Assembly: GCA_036897625.1 (NCBI GenBank)
Contig: JAYMTA010000356.1
Location: 1-30,681 of the forward strand
DNA from: Pelargonium cotyledonis
Lineage: Eukaryota > Streptophyta > Magnoliopsida > Geraniales > Geraniaceae
DNA length: 30,681 nt
Direction of reading: 5' to 3'
Shown here: piece by piece, positions 1-9,910 of the stretch
Position numbering within the stretch: the stretch's first letter is position 1
Layout of the letters: every line of letters starts with the position of its first letter
Made by a program: the position numbers and the translations under genes
The notes under the pieces: generated by a model
What the model saw: only the letters and a program-made list of their open reading frames with translations
What the model was told of the DNA's origin: nothing
The model's database searches: none

Positions 1-275
1 ATAGATAATTACAATCTTAATAGTTAATTTAGTATAATTATATGAGATGACACATGTTAAATAAAGAGTACATGACGTGTCGGTCAAAGATACTTGTCTT
101 TCCTATTTTATATATATATATATATTAGATTTGTGTCATACTCAAAATCTGATGGCAAGCAACTAAAGTTGTGATGAAAATAAAAGTTTGAGCACACATC
201 TGGTAGAATAAAAATTGAGTACTAAATTAAATTTCCACCCAAACTAGATGAAGTTTTATGAACTTTACTTTAGTG

Positions 276-410
276 TTTTTTTTTTATAAGCGACGGCCTA
301 AACATATATATATACAAGTAACCAATAGTGTTTAGGAAAGAGAACATTTCTCTTAATCCTAGCATAGAGTTTTTGGCACCTTACCGCACCAAAGTGGTCT
401 CCTATAGTGT
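276..410 (-). repeat. SINE copy A, truncated at its 5' end
   Basis: Read on the minus strand, this is the 3' part of a SINE that ends in a poly(A) tail, seen on the plus strand as the T-run at 276-285. The body matches copy B almost base for base: the block after the T-run contains aagcgacggcctaaacat and the block near 380-400 contains accaaagtggtctc. It stops where copy B continues into its tRNA-like head, so the head is missing. The T-run of copy B starts directly after it. Confidence 0.7.
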
Positions 411-643
411 TTTTTTTTTTTTGATAAGCGACGGCCTAAACATGTATATATACAAGTAACCAATAATGTTTAGGAAAGAGAACATTTCTCTTAACCCTAG
501 CCTAGAGTTTTTAGCACCTTACCGCATCAAAGTGGTCTCTTACAATACCACCACCACCAAAGATGTGTAGAGTGGAGATTGATCCTAAGACCTCCCCCAC
601 TTACACAGTTAGATTAACCAACTGCGCCATCCTTAGTGGTTTA
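410..643 (-). repeat. SINE copy B, near full length, tRNA-derived head
   Basis: On the minus strand this copy starts with a tRNA-like head at about 643-560. The A box resembles ggcgcagttggttaat and the B box resembles ggatcaatc, which fits the polymerase III promoter consensus loosely. A body shared with copies A and C follows, then a poly(A) tail seen on the plus strand as the T-run at 410-422. It is the most complete of the three copies. It should not be annotated as a tRNA, because no cloverleaf with a matched acceptor stem is visible. Confidence 0.72.
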
Positions 644-947
644 CCTTAGTCTTGTTGTTATTGTATTTATTGATTTTTTTTTGTTACGGGAAATAGTGAT
701 GCATATTTATTTTAAAAAAACATGCATTTGTGTTTATTTTTCATTGATTTCTTTAACAGTGATGGAACAATAATCATGTTCTTCTTTTGATCCTATCCCA
801 ACTATTCGATTGACTTATGATGGTTCTATAGTTTGTTTCTATCTATTAAAGCAGATTGTAACATGTATTCCATTGTTGTTTTTCATTTTTTTTTTAATTT
901 TTTAATTTTTAATGTTTTTCATTTTGAGTTAACGATATTTGCTCGGA

Positions 948-1120
948 ATAATGTTCAGGAAGAGACTGTCTCTTAACCCTAGCCTAGAGTTTTTTGACAC
1001 CTTACCGCACCAAAGTGGTCTCTTACACCACCACCAAAGATGTGTTGAGTGGGGATTGATCCTGAGACCTCTTCCCACTCACACAGCTGGATTAACCAAC
1101 TGCGTCACCTTAGTGGTTAG
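948..1120 (-). repeat. SINE copy C, lacking the 3' tail
   Basis: The head and middle of the same SINE family lie in antisense orientation. The match to copy B runs from the ctcttaaccctagcctagag block near 970 through accaaagtggtctcttac to the tRNA-like head ending near 1118. The distal region with the gacggcc block and poly(A) tail is absent. Small open frames across this copy are not genes. Confidence 0.68.
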
Positions 1121-1247
1121 ATAACTAGTTTTATTGTCCATTGTTACAATTAAAATTTTAACCAACTGTATGACGGTAATATATTTGCAGTTCTTACAAA
1201 CGTTCGAGATTTGTGAATCAAACTATTCGGTTCAAAAAATAAACGTG

Positions 1248-3562
1248 TCACAATACTTTTAAAAGTTGCACCTCAAATATTAAAGGCTCGCTTGCATGAG
1301 ACAAAAGGCTTCTTCGCGGACCAAACTGCGAAAAGAACAGAGTGATCAATATCAAATAACAATTACACACACATTGATAGTGCAAAAACCTCTGATATAA
1401 CTAAAAGGTTGTGTTTTCAAAATAAGTTCACAGAAATGAGATGAAAACTTAACCTCTTCAGGAACTGGTTTCAAGTTTTCGTTTATGTATCCCACAGAAG
1501 GAGGTATCAATGCCCTTCTCTTTCCTGAAAAAAAAGTCATTACAAGTTCAAGAAACCGAGCAGAGTTGATAGCTAAATGAAGTTAAAGCCCCGAGGAATC
1601 GAGGACTTATCAACGCTTTAGAGCAAACCTCCAGTCCTCATTCCAGTCAAGACCTCCTTCAGACCCTTTATAATCTGTCAGATTTAGCAACTTACGAAAT
1701 CAGGCATGCTATGATCATACCCGAAAACAAATACTGATAGAAAAATGGCAATTGTAACTACGAGTATATAACTGATTTAAAACAAAGAAAAAGAACAATA
1801 ACCTGATTTTCATCCAAAGGTAGTATAACGGGTGTGCTTTCTCCACTGAATTGATCCACAGTGCTGCATCAAAACATAGTATGAACTAGATAATGTAATA
1901 TAGAGTTGCAAAGATTTTACGTTCTGGAAGCAAGCATAATCCTTGAGACACTACAGAAGTAGACGAAGGAATCAAAATAGTTACTACTACTAGTAATTGT
2001 TTCATAACGATTACCTGTGAACAAAGTATCCATTGGAGCGCCGGCATACATAATTAAACTCAACCAGATCTCCTTCACGAGCTTCGGTTCCTTCCCCTTC
2101 AATAATGTCTATACAAGAAATACAAAAATTTGTCACTTTCTACATCTAACAATCATGTCAATAATGTCATGCAACTTCAATAGTCAAAAGTCGCTCATGA
2201 CCAAGAATGAGGCAGATAATTTTAAATCAAATATTTGGCAGCAAAACCAGATAATTTCTTTAAGCGATATGCACTGGAACTGCTAAGAAATTGGTTAAAA
2301 CAACAATGAGTACAGTTGGCCAAGTGGAAATTGATCTATTACACACTATACAAACACGGTATAGGTTCTAATGAAAACAAAATTAAAGGAAGTTGCTCAC
2401 CTAAATAAGCAGAAACTAAGAAGTTTAATTTCTTTCTAACAGACAATCATGTCAAGTTAAGATATGATACCTTGTATTCTCACCCCGCTTGGAAGCTTCA
2501 AGGTCCTGAATGCTTCAAATCCCAAATAACAATCACACGAGATCGAGAACAGATCAGCATCTTTTCAAACCTTTCTTGCTTCCTAGCGTACACGAGAATA
2601 ATATATATATGAATGTCATAAACAAGCATACAACATTTTACCGAATGACTTCAGGTTCTTTCATATCTGGCATTGGTGCAGCGGAAACAGGAGAAGCATT
2701 TGGTAAGACTGGACCAAATCCAATGAAGTGCAGAAAAAGCCTCCGTGGCATTCTTTTGATGGATAGTGAAGGGAATTTGTCATGCAAGTTCCTGGCCGTA
2801 GTCCTCTTGGGCTGCTTAGTATCCGAACAACTGTTTCATACATTCAACATTGTCAGGCACGCAATTCCAACAATATGTATACAAAGCTGAAATCAGAATG
2901 CAGAAAGTTCTGAAGCGTTTGATGAAGGGGCACAACAATCAATTTTGTCAGTCAACAGAAACTCCTGAGTTGAGGTGCAAAAAAAAAACGTTGAATTATG
3001 TTTATAAAATACACAAATCACTGAACAACTATTGCTTCCATTCATCTTGGAACTAAAAAGGCTGTGATATTGATTTCTTTGATTCTATCCTCTACAGAAT
3101 GCAACACTAGAGCTAAGACCTTGCAGCATGCACAATTTTCCAATCAATCCATACACAGTACCAAATTTCCAACCAAATCCAATAATAATCCCAAGTTTCA
3201 AATCACTGAAGTATAGTTTGAAATGCTAAAACTGCAGAACAGTTTAATTTTCTTAGTCCTGATTCGTCTACAATCTGGTTACCCACAAATTACAATTTGC
3301 TTTTGATTTGATTTACTGGTTTGTGAACGGCTATGGGTTCTATTCTGATAATGATTGTTGGCATTTCTGAGTATAGTAGCAAAAAACATTGATTGGCCAT
3401 AAGAGACAGTGCAGTGGCAAGGGTGTTGCAGAAAACATAATAAAAATGGGTGTGTTGTAATTATTAGTGGTTAGCAAAAGATGAAAAGAGAGCAGAAATG
3501 GAAAGTGGGTACCTTGGAGATCTGAAAAGAGTGTGATGGAGTTGAAGTGAAAGAGCTTCCAT
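1248..3562 (-). CDS. FKBP16-1: FKBP-type peptidyl-prolyl isomerase FKBP16-1-like, chloroplast thylakoid lumen
   Basis: Eight coding exons on the minus strand, in transcript order: 3562-3513, 2830-2642, 2505-2471, 2108-2015, 1863-1803, 1674-1629, 1524-1454 and 1325-1248. They sum to 624 nt, giving 207 aa plus TGA; all introns are GT-AG and every phase matches. Residues 1-68 look like a bipartite transit peptide: a basic Ser/Thr/Lys stretch, twin arginines at 46-47, a hydrophobic stretch and a V-S-A-A cleavage region. This predicts Tat-type import to the thylakoid lumen. The mature part holds one FKBP domain at about 100-205, with GDLVEFNYVCRRSNGYFVHS, KRRALIPPSVGYINENLKP and a C-terminus LIFEVQLLKVL. 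The FKBP12 catalytic Asp37 position reads Val/His (YFVHS) and the Trp59 position reads Leu, so isomerase activity is probably weak; this is inference. Lumenal FKBPs of this group are linked to photosynthetic complexes. Assignment to FKBP16-1 rather than another FKBP16 paralogue rests on remembered family sequence. Confidence 0.88.
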
Positions 3563-3650
3563 TATCAGAATCAGTAACTGCTGGTATGGTGTAGCTGTGG
3601 ATAAGGTGAGGAAGGCTGAGAGGTTGAGGTTAGTTGAGAATTTTCATTGC

Positions 3651-3679
3651 TTATATAGGTTCTGTGTGCACCGCACGTG
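3651..3679 (-). promoter_or_regulatory. FKBP16-1 core promoter: TATA box and G-box
   Basis: On the minus strand a TATATAA box lies at 3657-3651, about 90 bp upstream of the ATG. A CACGTG G-box core lies at 3674-3679, some 17 bp further upstream. G-boxes are common in light-responsive plant promoters, which fits a plastid photosynthesis gene; that role here is inference. Confidence 0.5.
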
Positions 3680-3909
3680 GGAAACCAATGGCAAATGGGA
3701 TCTAGACCGGCGCAACTGAAATTTAATCCGACTTCGAATCAATTTGATTAGGACAATTTTTGGAGAGAATATATCGCACAAATATACGGATTGGATGAAT
3801 AGGCTTATTTTACACTAAAAATCTTAAATTTCTCAGATAGTAAAATCTGAATTTTCAATATCTTAAGTCATACCTTTTTTTGTAGAGGTTATTTATACTA
3901 ACAGAGTGA

Positions 3910-4900
3910 AAGCATAAAAAACACATGATCCTCCTCTATTTTTGAAGTCGACACTATGGTTAATTACTAAACGTGTAAAAATATAATGTAGTTAACATAG
4001 TATTGAAAAAGACAATAATATCCTTGGTCTAATTGAAGGGCAATAAATTGTGCATCTTCTTTCTTTGTCTTTTGTTGAGGTAACGAAAAGTTTTCATTTT
4101 TTTGTACACTGTTAATTTCTATGTTGTCTGAATCGTTGAAGTGATCTAAAAGATTCCATTGAAACACAAATGATTAATTTTTTTTTTTGGTTTGGAGAAG
4201 AAAGAAGCGTCGGTGCGCAGAACTCATTATAAATAAGAGAAAATAGTTAGAAGAAGCTTACTCGAGCGACCATGGCGGCGGCGGCGCCCCAAGTCCTTGG
4301 TCCCGCTGGAGCTCTCAATCTCCAACAATGAGTTCCCCACCAATTTTACTCAAGAACAATTAAAACATCCCAAGCTCTAGAACTGTACAGAGACCCAATT
4401 TTTTCAAATGGGGGTTTTAAGGTTTGTGGTGAGCATACTACAATGGCAAGAATGGAAGAGATCATGGTGGTTTTATATGGGAAAAAAGAGAGATACTTTT
4501 GGATGGAAATGGAGAAAAGTGGTTAGCTCAGTTAGCATAAAAAGAATGAGAGAACTTGGAGGCTGAGATTTTGGGAAGAGAAGAGACAAATGAGTTTGGT
4601 TTTGTTGATAAAAATAACTTAATAGTGAAGCTATTTTTTGAGAAACCATAACTGTTTTTTGGTTCTTGTAAATGTTTTGCTTCAAAAAAAAATTGTAAGA
4701 TCTTCAACTAGCAGATTGAAGAAGATGTCTTGTACATGTACCAAAGGGCATTATAAGAAGTTATTACTTCATGTGACATGCACATGTTAACAGAAGTGTG
4801 AATATTCTATTATTTTAAACGTTTTACACATTTATTAATTAAACAAGATAGTTAGTTGTCGACTTCAAAAATAGAGGAAGATCACGTGTTTTTGAGTCCA
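3910..4900. mobile_element. Non-autonomous TIR element, MULE- or MITE-like, degraded
   Basis: The segment at about 3918-3956 (acacatgatcctcctctatt onward to gaagtcgacac) is the inverted counterpart of about 4857-4893 (tgtcgacttcaaaaatagag onward to acgtgttttt). Similarity continues inward through gtaattaa- and acgtgtaaaa-like blocks for about 80 bp, with scattered matches beyond. No transposase frame is present. The interior holds a TATA-like tataaata near 4230 and a GC-rich ATG at 4272 starting a 19-codon frame (MAAAAPQVLGPAGALNLQQ) that stops at 4331. This could be a captured gene 5' end, as in Pack-MULEs. I could not find a clean target-site duplication. Long degraded TIRs suggest a Mutator-like origin. 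Confidence 0.55.
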
Positions 4901-5400
4901 AACACATGGTGGTCTATTGTAATTACCCCAAAATTTAAGCACTGAAAGGTACCGAATTTTTTTTAAGTATTGATATGTAGAAGATTATAACATCCAAGAA
5001 CAGCAGGCTAATGGAAGAATTAACAAAAGAAGATTCCAAATCCGTAAATGAAATAAAGGAAAGTACCCAACTTTTTATAGGATCCCTTACTTCCTATTCC
5101 AGTAAGGAACTATCAAATCACCATATCCTGGTCACAGACAGAACCATCCCCGTTTCCAATCACCACCATTCTATTTCACTTTCGCTTGATTTTAATTTTA
5201 TCAGATTACCCCCAGGGCACCTAGCGACCTCACAGACCAATCAAACCGACTTATCCTTCTCACGGTCAAAACAAAATATCCACGTGGCGTGCAAAAAACA
5301 CTATTCGTACCCGATGTTGCTTCACCTCCGTTGTACCTTATCAAACCCAACTTGTGAAATATTTATCTCCTAATTATTTATGGAATTTATGGGGGCAATA
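4900..5400. other. Intergenic DNA and HSP90 upstream region
   Basis: I see no gene here. A frame at 5011-5373 is open for 120 codons, but it has no recognisable domain and the sequence is promoter-like. A CCACGTGGC G-box lies at 5280-5288, upstream of HSP90. The rest is AT-rich. Confidence 0.5.
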
Positions 5401-5437
5401 GAAGGATCTAGAAACCCTAGCAAACCCCTTATATAAA
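5401..5437 (+). promoter_or_regulatory. HSP90 core promoter: imperfect heat-shock element, telo-box and TATA box
   Basis: At 5401-5413 the sequence gaaggatctagaa fits alternating GAA/TTC heat-shock-factor units, with one mismatch in the middle unit (ATC instead of TTC). The overlapping aaaccctag (5412-5420) is a telo-box-like motif common in highly expressed plant genes. TATATAAA at 5430-5437 is the TATA box, about 115 bp before the ATG. Confidence 0.6.
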
Positions 5438-5549
5438 CTCTCCTTCTCCTCCTCTGTAAACGTCCTCGATCTCTCACTGATTCACGCTCTTTCTTCGCTA
5501 GCCCTACAGTCTCTCTAAGCTTCGTTTGTTTCGTCAGAAGTCGGAATTA

Positions 5550-8301
5550 ATGGCGGACACCGAGACGTTTGCCTTTCAGGCTGAGATCAACCAGTTGCTG
5601 AGTTTGATCATCAACACCTTCTACAGCAACAAGGAGATCTTTCTCCGTGAGCTCATCAGCAATGCCTCTGATGTACGTATCTCTACGTTTTCTTATCTGC
5701 TTCGTGCCTGTTTGGTTCATTTGATCTGTTGCATGTTTAATTTGTTAGCTTTTCTAAGCTTTTCGCAGTCAGCTTCTCTTTTGGTAGTGTTTGTTGTGCT
5801 GTTCTGTTTATTGCTCTCGGTGATTCTTCTGATGTATCGGATCCGCAATTCTTCATCTTTATGAATTGTTTGTTGAAAATTTGATGCCCGCTGTTTTCAA
5901 TCTACTCGTTTAACTTTAATGTAGGGACTAGTTATTTGATTTCTTAGATTTGGTTCACATAACTAGGGTAGTGTAGTTTTGAATTGGTGATTGGAGAGCT
6001 GAAATATGATTTCGTTAGCAACTTGTATTTTGTTAATTATTGTTTGAAATATGTTATTAGATTGGGCTCATAATACTGGGTAGTGTAGTTTAGAATTGGT
6101 GATTGAATAGCTGAATTATGATTTAGTTAGCAACTTATAATTTGTTCACTATGGTTTATTGTTTGAAATCTTATCCTGAGACACTTTTTACGGTTGGATT
6201 TTGAACAGGCTCTGGACAAGATTAGGTTTGAGAGCTTGACAGACCAGAGCAAGCTTGATGGGCAACCTGAGCTCTTTATTCACATCATCCCCGATAAGAC
6301 CAGCAACTCCTTGACCATTATTGACAGTGGTGTAGGGATGACTAAGGCTGGTAAGTATTGAGTTTGGGGTTTTATGTTTGTGTGATATTTGTATTTCTTT
6401 GTTGTGCATTAGTTTGTATTATGGACTTGTTATGTGTTCCTGAGTGTCAGTTTTTATTGTTTTCAGATTTGGTCAACAACCTTGGTACTATTGCGAGGTC
6501 TGGAACCAAGGAATTCATGGAAGCCCTTGCTGCTGGTGCCGATGTTAGCATGATTGGACAGTTTGGTGTGGGGTTCTACTCAGCTTACCTTGTTGCTGAG
6601 AAGGTTATTGTCACCACAAAGCACAATGATGATGAGCAGTATGTCTGGGAGTCCCAGGCTGGGGGCTCATTCACTGTCACCAAGGACAACTCTGGCGAGG
6701 TTCTTGGCCGAGGTACAAAGATAACCCTTTACCTTAAGGAAGACCAGCTTGAGTATCTTGAGGAGCGCCGCCTTAAAGACCTTATCAAGAAGCACTCAGA
6801 GTTCATTAGCTACCCAATCTCCCTCTGGATTGAGAAGACTATTGAGAAGGAAATCTCAGATGATGAAGATGAGGAGGAGAAGAAGGAAGAGGAGGGCAAG
6901 GTAGAGGATGTTGATGAGGAAAAGGAGAAAGAAGAGAAGAAAAAGAAGAAGATCAAGGAAGTTTCCCATGAGTGGTCTTTGGTGAACAAGCAGAAGCCTA
7001 TCTGGATGAGGAAGCCGGAAGAGATCACTAAGGAAGAGTATGCTGCTTTCTACAAGAGCCTTACAAATGACTGGGAGGAGCACTTGAATGTTAAGCACTT
7101 CTCTGTTGAGGGTCAACTTGAGTTCAAGGCTGTACTATTTGTTCCCAAGAGGGCCCCATTTGATCTCTTTGACACAAAAAAGAAGCCTAACAACATCAAG
7201 CTTTATGTTCGCAGAGTCTTTATCATGGACAACTGTGAGGAGTTGATCCCTGAGTATCTAAGCTTTATCAAGGGTATTGTGGATTCTGAGGATCTTCCTC
7301 TCAATATTTCCAGAGAGATGTTGCAGCAGAATAAGATCTTGAAGGTTATCCGAAAGAATTTGGTAAAGAAGTGCATTGAGCTCTTCCAGGAGATTGCTGA
7401 GAACAAGGAAGATTACAACAAGTTCTACGAGGCCTTCTCTAAGAACCTCAAGCTCGGTATCCATGAGGACTCTCAGAACAGGACCAAGCTTGCTGAGCTA
7501 CTCCGATACCACTCCACCAAAAGCGGTGAGGAGATGACCAGCCTGAAGGACTATGTGACCAGGATGAAGGAGGGCCAGAATGATATCTTCTACATCACTG
7601 GTGAGAGCAAGAAGGCTGTTGAAAACTCTCCATTCCTTGAGAAGCTCAAGAAGAAGGGTTATGAGGTTATTTACATGGTTGATGCTATTGATGAGTATGC
7701 TATTGGACAGTTGAAGGAATTCGAGGGTAAGAAGCTCGTATCAGCCACCAAGGAAGGTTTGAAACTGGATGAAACTGAGGACGAGAAGAAGCAGCAGGAG
7801 GCTTTGAAGGAGAAGTTTGAGGGTCTGTGCAAGGTGATCAAGGATGTGTTGGGTGACAAGGTGGAGAAGGTTGTGGTATCTGACCGTGTTGTTGACTCCC
7901 CGTGCTGTTTGGTGACTGGGGAGTACGGGTGGACAGCCAACATGGAGAGGATCATGAAGGCCCAGGCGTTGAGGGACAGCAGCATGGCTGGGTACATGTC
8001 TAGCAAGAAGACAATGGAGATCAACCCAACGAACCCCATAATGGAGGAGCTGAGGAAGAGAGCTGATGCAGACAAGAATGACAAATCGGTGAAGGATCTC
8101 GTTCTCTTGCTCCACGAGACTGCACTCCTAACATCTGGGTTTAGCCTCGATGACCCCAACACATTTGGCAACAGGATCCATAGAATGCTGAAACTCGGGT
8201 TGAGCATAGATGAGGAAGCAGGAGAGGGTGATGCAGACATGCCCCCATTGGAGGATGCTGATGTGGATGCCGAAGGCAGCAAAATGGAAGAAGTTGATTA
8301 A
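5550..8301 (+). CDS. HSP90: Cytosolic heat shock protein 90 (HSP90/HSP83)
   Basis: Three exons, 5550-5672, 6209-6350 and 6467-8301, sum to 2100 nt, or 699 aa plus TAA. The introns (536 and 116 bp) are GT-AG. The open frame runs backward into intron 2, but the true exon begins after the AG at 6465-6466. The N-terminal GHKL ATPase domain shows [11 protein letters not shown] with Glu34 (catalytic) and Asn38 (Mg-nucleotide), DSGVGM with Asp80 (adenine contact) and [13 protein letters not shown] Lys/Glu-rich linker lies at about 215-255, followed by the middle client-binding domain, the C-terminal dimerisation domain and the terminal MEEVD (695-699). That motif binds TPR co-chaperones and marks the cytosolic form; an ER copy would end KDEL. 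The protein is an ATP-driven dimeric chaperone for kinases, receptors and NLR proteins. Length and exon layout match the constitutive plant cytosolic members. The context ATTAATGGCG and the homology fix the start. Confidence 0.97.
5946..6172 (+). repeat. Tandem duplication in HSP90 intron 1 (period about 113 bp)
   Basis: Two adjacent diverged copies begin at 5946 and 6059. Shared blocks include gggtagtgtagtt, gaattggtgattg, tatgattt and gttagcaactt. The duplication lies wholly in intron 1, so coding is not affected. Confidence 0.8.
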
Positions 8302-8679
8302 GCTATTTCTACAATCTTATGACAATAGTGTTAATCTTTTGAAGTTTATTATTAGTCTGTTTTTGGGTCTCTAGAGGTTGAGAGTATGGGGATTTATTAC
8401 TAATATTTTGGTGGTAGTTTATGGTTTCTGTGTTTTCTGGATGGTCATGATTTTAATTTTCAGTTCAGCTCTGCTGGTTCAATCTATTGTTTCTCTTTTG
8501 TGTTTACAGTTTTCAGTTCTGAATAGTATAGTGTTTGGAGGACCATAATAACACGCCCAACCAAACAAAGCGGCGGTTTGAGTCTCTTGGAGGTGAGATT
8601 TATGTGTAAAATTTATCTACAACTACACCAACAAAAGTAACAAAACACTTCCATATACAAAATAATACCCAAACTCTAA
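8302..8679. other. HSP90 3' UTR and convergent intergenic spacer
   Basis: This T-rich sequence carries the HSP90 3' UTR. It then meets the 3' end of the minus-strand DUF295 unit, whose TAG stop is at the edge of the next feature. The two genes are convergent. I see no further gene. Confidence 0.5.
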
Positions 8680-9782
8680 CTAATACACAGGTTCTATCCA
8701 GCATGACTCAAAATGTATTTTTGTGTTGTAATAATCAGCTCCAATATCTTTGCCATCTGTTGTCTGATACCTCCCTTTGCCCACACAATATACCAAAACA
8801 TTTTGTTCCCACAATCTTGGAAACAATATCTTGTTCTCCATTTCAGCAGACTTAGCCACCACACCAATGCTCGACACTGAGCTCAAATACAGTGTATGCT
8901 TTCCCAAACTCTCCACCTTCTCCCAACACATTTTACTCTCACTCAACTCCAAAACTTGAACCCATTTCCCTGTTCTACCCACAAACACTGTCATTAGCTT
9001 TCCATCACATTCCACCAGGAAGTTACTGTCACATGAACTGCAACATCGACGAGGCGTGTCTAGAACTTTCCAAGTAACCATATCGCCTTCGTTGTCTTCT
9101 TCTTTATCTTCGTCAACTCTATGTGCAAAACTCCCAAATTTCCATCCTGACCCAAAAAGTAAAATATAATGCTCCTTTGTAGAACACTGGACCACAATCA
9201 TTTAGCCTAAAATCTGAACTAATCTCGCATTCGTAGACATACCATTGGCTTCTCTCTGTGTGAGTGTACATTACTATTGCAATCCCATCTGTGTAATCAA
9301 TGGAGAACCCAACAACCAAAGTTTCATAAGGTTTAAGGCAACAGAAACCAAATCTCCAACTTTCATCATCCAATCCAGGTGGCAAAACTGGTAACCTCTC
9401 AGTTTCCCATTTCTCCATAGGATGAAATAACATTATTTGAAAACCCGAACATATATATTAACATCCTACCTTCACTTGCATGACAGATTGTATAATCACA
9501 GAATGATTCAGGTTGTACAGTTATGCAATATTTGTGACAGACCCTTGGGTCAATGAAGGTACAAACAGCTTTGTTGCAAAAGGCCAGCCAAGGTGTAGGA
9601 GAGACATGATCTCCTCTGAACTTATATGAATGTGACATCATTTTCATTGGAGCAGCTAAGCAACAAGTAGTGCAGACCAGCCTGAAATATATGTAATCGA
9701 TTGGAGGGAGCCGCCCAGCAATCAAATTCAGAATATCCAAGGGAACAAGGTCAAGAAAATGGTATTCTTCTACTTCTCTCAT
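8680..9782 (-). pseudogene. F-box / DUF295 gene with two frame breaks
   Basis: Three overlapping minus-strand frames carry one continuous protein-like sequence. The first (from the ATG at 9782 to about 9435) starts with an F-box, LVPLDILNLIAGRLPPIDY followed by IYFRLVCTTC, at residues 11-40, then a domain with WLAFCNKAVCTFIDPR. The frame changes near 9433-9445 (FSNN to MLFHPMEKWETERLPVLPPG) and again near 9158-9170 (YKGALYF to LLFGSGWKFGSF). The last frame runs to 8680 and ends FESCWIEPVY, typical of DUF295 C-termini. Both breaks are net +1 shifts, so an intact product would need two corrections. F-box proteins are substrate receptors of SCF ubiquitin ligases. The frame stays open 24 codons upstream of the ATG to about 9854, so an upstream exon may have existed. 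Assembly error is an alternative to decay. Confidence 0.7.
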
Positions 9783-9910
9783 CTCTTTGTTCCTTACTTC
9801 TTCATGATTAGCCCCACATACAACTTCTTGAGTAGCATTTAGTCTGTCGCATAGTCATGATTGATGCATATAGTTAGCGAACAATAGACATAAAAATAGT
9901 GATTTGAGTG

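Larger units (their letters stand above)
1..1247. other. Intergenic AT-rich DNA
   Basis: Apart from the three SINE copies and a short (TA)n run near 110-125, I see no gene here. The last part, just below 1248, must contain the 3' UTR and polyadenylation region of the minus-strand FKBP gene. No exon-like reading frame with splice sites was found on either strand. Confidence 0.6.

Noticed and set aside
560..640. tRNA gene on the minus strand
   Set aside because: A- and B-box-like motifs are present, but no cloverleaf with a matched acceptor stem, and the sequence recurs as a SINE head at 1040-1118.
2510..2890. 126-codon plus-strand frame
   Set aside because: It overlaps exons 2 and 3 of the minus-strand FKBP gene in antisense and has no recognisable domain.
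5011..5373. 120-codon frame upstream of HSP90
   Set aside because: No domain and no conserved-looking composition; it lies in the promoter region and contains a G-box.
6358..6466. Upstream extension of the HSP90 third exon to an ATG at 6358
   Set aside because: This stretch is intron 2: it has a GTAAGT donor at 6351, an acceptor ending at 6466, and exon 2 joins exon 3 in phase to give the conserved MTKADLVNN.
7671..8282. 203-codon open frame antisense to HSP90
   Set aside because: Shadow of a strongly biased coding sequence; no domain or start context, and Ser-rich translation is expected opposite Lys/Glu/Asp codons.
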